NCBI GenBank assembly: GCA_019119645.1
Contig: DWWR01000046.1
Span: 1-39,157 of the forward strand
Source of the DNA: Anaerobutyricum faecale
Lineage (GTDB): Bacteria > Bacillota > Clostridia > Lachnospirales > Lachnospiraceae
Length of the DNA stretch: 39,157 bases
Reading direction: 5' to 3'
Shown here: positions 38,693 to 39,157 of the stretch, one piece after another
Layout: every line of letters starts with the position of its first letter
Numbering within the stretch: position 1 is the stretch's first letter
The notes under the pieces: generated by a model
What the model saw: only the letters and a program-made list of their open reading frames with translations
Database searches by the model: none
Told to the model about the DNA's origin: nothing
Translations under genes and position numbers: made by a program

Positions 38693-39118
38693 TCAGGCCT
38701 CCTCCCCATTTACATGCTCGTCAGATGCTTCTCCTTTTTCCTGCGCCGCTTTTTCCCTCTCATGAAGCTCCGCATTGATGATATCGATTTTTTTCGACAT
38801 ATTGACGCCGTAGGCGATGGACTGGTCCAGAATAAACCGGATATCCGGCGTATTGCGCAGATTAATGCTGTGGGCCAGCTCCCTCTTGATATAGCCGTGG
38901 GCATTTCTGAGGCCTTCCAGGGTATCTGCCTGTTCTTCCTCATCTCCCAGGACACTGATATACGCCTTACAGGTCTTTAAATCAGGAGCTACCTCCACGG
39001 CTACCACGGTCGTCATGGGGGAGATTCTCGGGTCTTTGATTTCTCTTGAAATAATACGGCTCAGTTCTCGCAATACCTCTGAATTGATCCGGGTATTTTT
39101 TACACTGTTTTTTCTCAT
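38693..39118 (-). CDS. rbfA: Ribosome-binding factor A
   Basis: RbfA helps mature the 5' end region of 16S rRNA in the small subunit. The 141-residue protein has RINSEVLRELSRIISREIKDPRI at the N-terminus, YISVLGDEEE in the middle and RNTPDIRFILDQSIAYG towards the end, the KH-like RbfA core. A charged tail of about 25 residues (Glu/Lys/Ala) follows. AGGAG precedes ATG at 39118. The 39 bases upstream to the window edge hold nothing else; infB would be expected beyond. Confidence 0.96.
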   Translation of the reverse strand: MRKNSVKNTRINSEVLRELSRIISREIKDPRISPMTTVVAVEVAPDLKTCKAYISVLGDEEEQADTLEGLRNAHGYIKRELAHSINLRNTPDIRFILDQSIAYGVNMSKKIDIINAELHEREKAAQEKGEASDEHVNGEEA

Positions 39119-39157
39119 ATTTCAATATCTCCTGCAAATTCTGATACTATCTTGGCA

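Overview
The window reads as a chromosomal segment of a low-to-mid-GC anaerobic Clostridium-type Firmicute, most probably Lachnospiraceae. This is inferred from AGGAGG-type ribosome binding sites, near-consensus sigma-A promoters (TTGACA-N17-TATAAT), the content (UPF0210/ACT pair, pyruvate carboxylase, 2-hydroxyacyl-CoA dehydratase-type proteins with activase, PTS EII, YitT, M18 aminopeptidase) and the infB-operon tail rbfA-nrnA-truB-ribF. I see no phage, integrase, IS element, CRISPR array, rRNA or tRNA. Most genes lie on the minus strand.

Layout. 1-4562 is a sugar-uptake locus: a MapP-like phosphatase (cut by the window edge), a PTS EIIABC transporter, and a divergent LacI-family regulator followed by a DUF3800 gene. 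The 427-bp divergent region holds two good promoters and two inverted clusters of 11-bp-phased GCAA repeats. 5290-5640 has no protein gene but holds terminator/promoter overlaps and a possible short RNA. A YitT-family membrane protein follows (5641-6483). 6595-10753 is minus-strand accessory material: a lipoprotein plus membrane-bound XRE regulator pair, a carboxylesterase, and two small membrane proteins, one ending in an unusually large folded terminator.

10829-18439 is one long minus-strand run: M18 aminopeptidase, ZAS zinc-finger membrane protein, polA, coaE, a WalJ/YycJ-type hydrolase, an ACT-domain protein and a UPF0210 protein. Its promoter sits inside the loop of the terminator hairpin of pyruvate carboxylase (pyc, 18718-22290). 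Divergent from pyc is an iron-sulfur flavoprotein-like reductase. Convergent with that is a two-gene 2-hydroxyacyl-CoA dehydratase-like unit in which one subunit is fused to its ATPase activase. A CsoR-type metal sensor with a His-rich N-terminus follows.

27129-28733 encodes an XRE DNA-binding domain fused in frame to an AlaA-type aminotransferase, with a perfect internal Shine-Dalgarno that should also give a free aminotransferase. 28962-33078 is a nickel/peptide-type ABC importer (two permeases, lipoprotein) with a methyltransferase but no ATPase genes. 33276-34840 is a MerR regulator divergent from an alpha/beta hydrolase, with a textbook 19-bp-spacer MerR promoter. 35026-39118 is housekeeping: a cytidylate kinase-like protein, then ribF, truB, nrnA and rbfA.

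The most interesting signals are the XRE-aminotransferase fusion with dual starts, the promoter nested in a terminator loop, the dehydratase/activase fusion, and the phased operator clusters at the PTS locus. Function names rest on motif and family recognition by eye; no database search was run.
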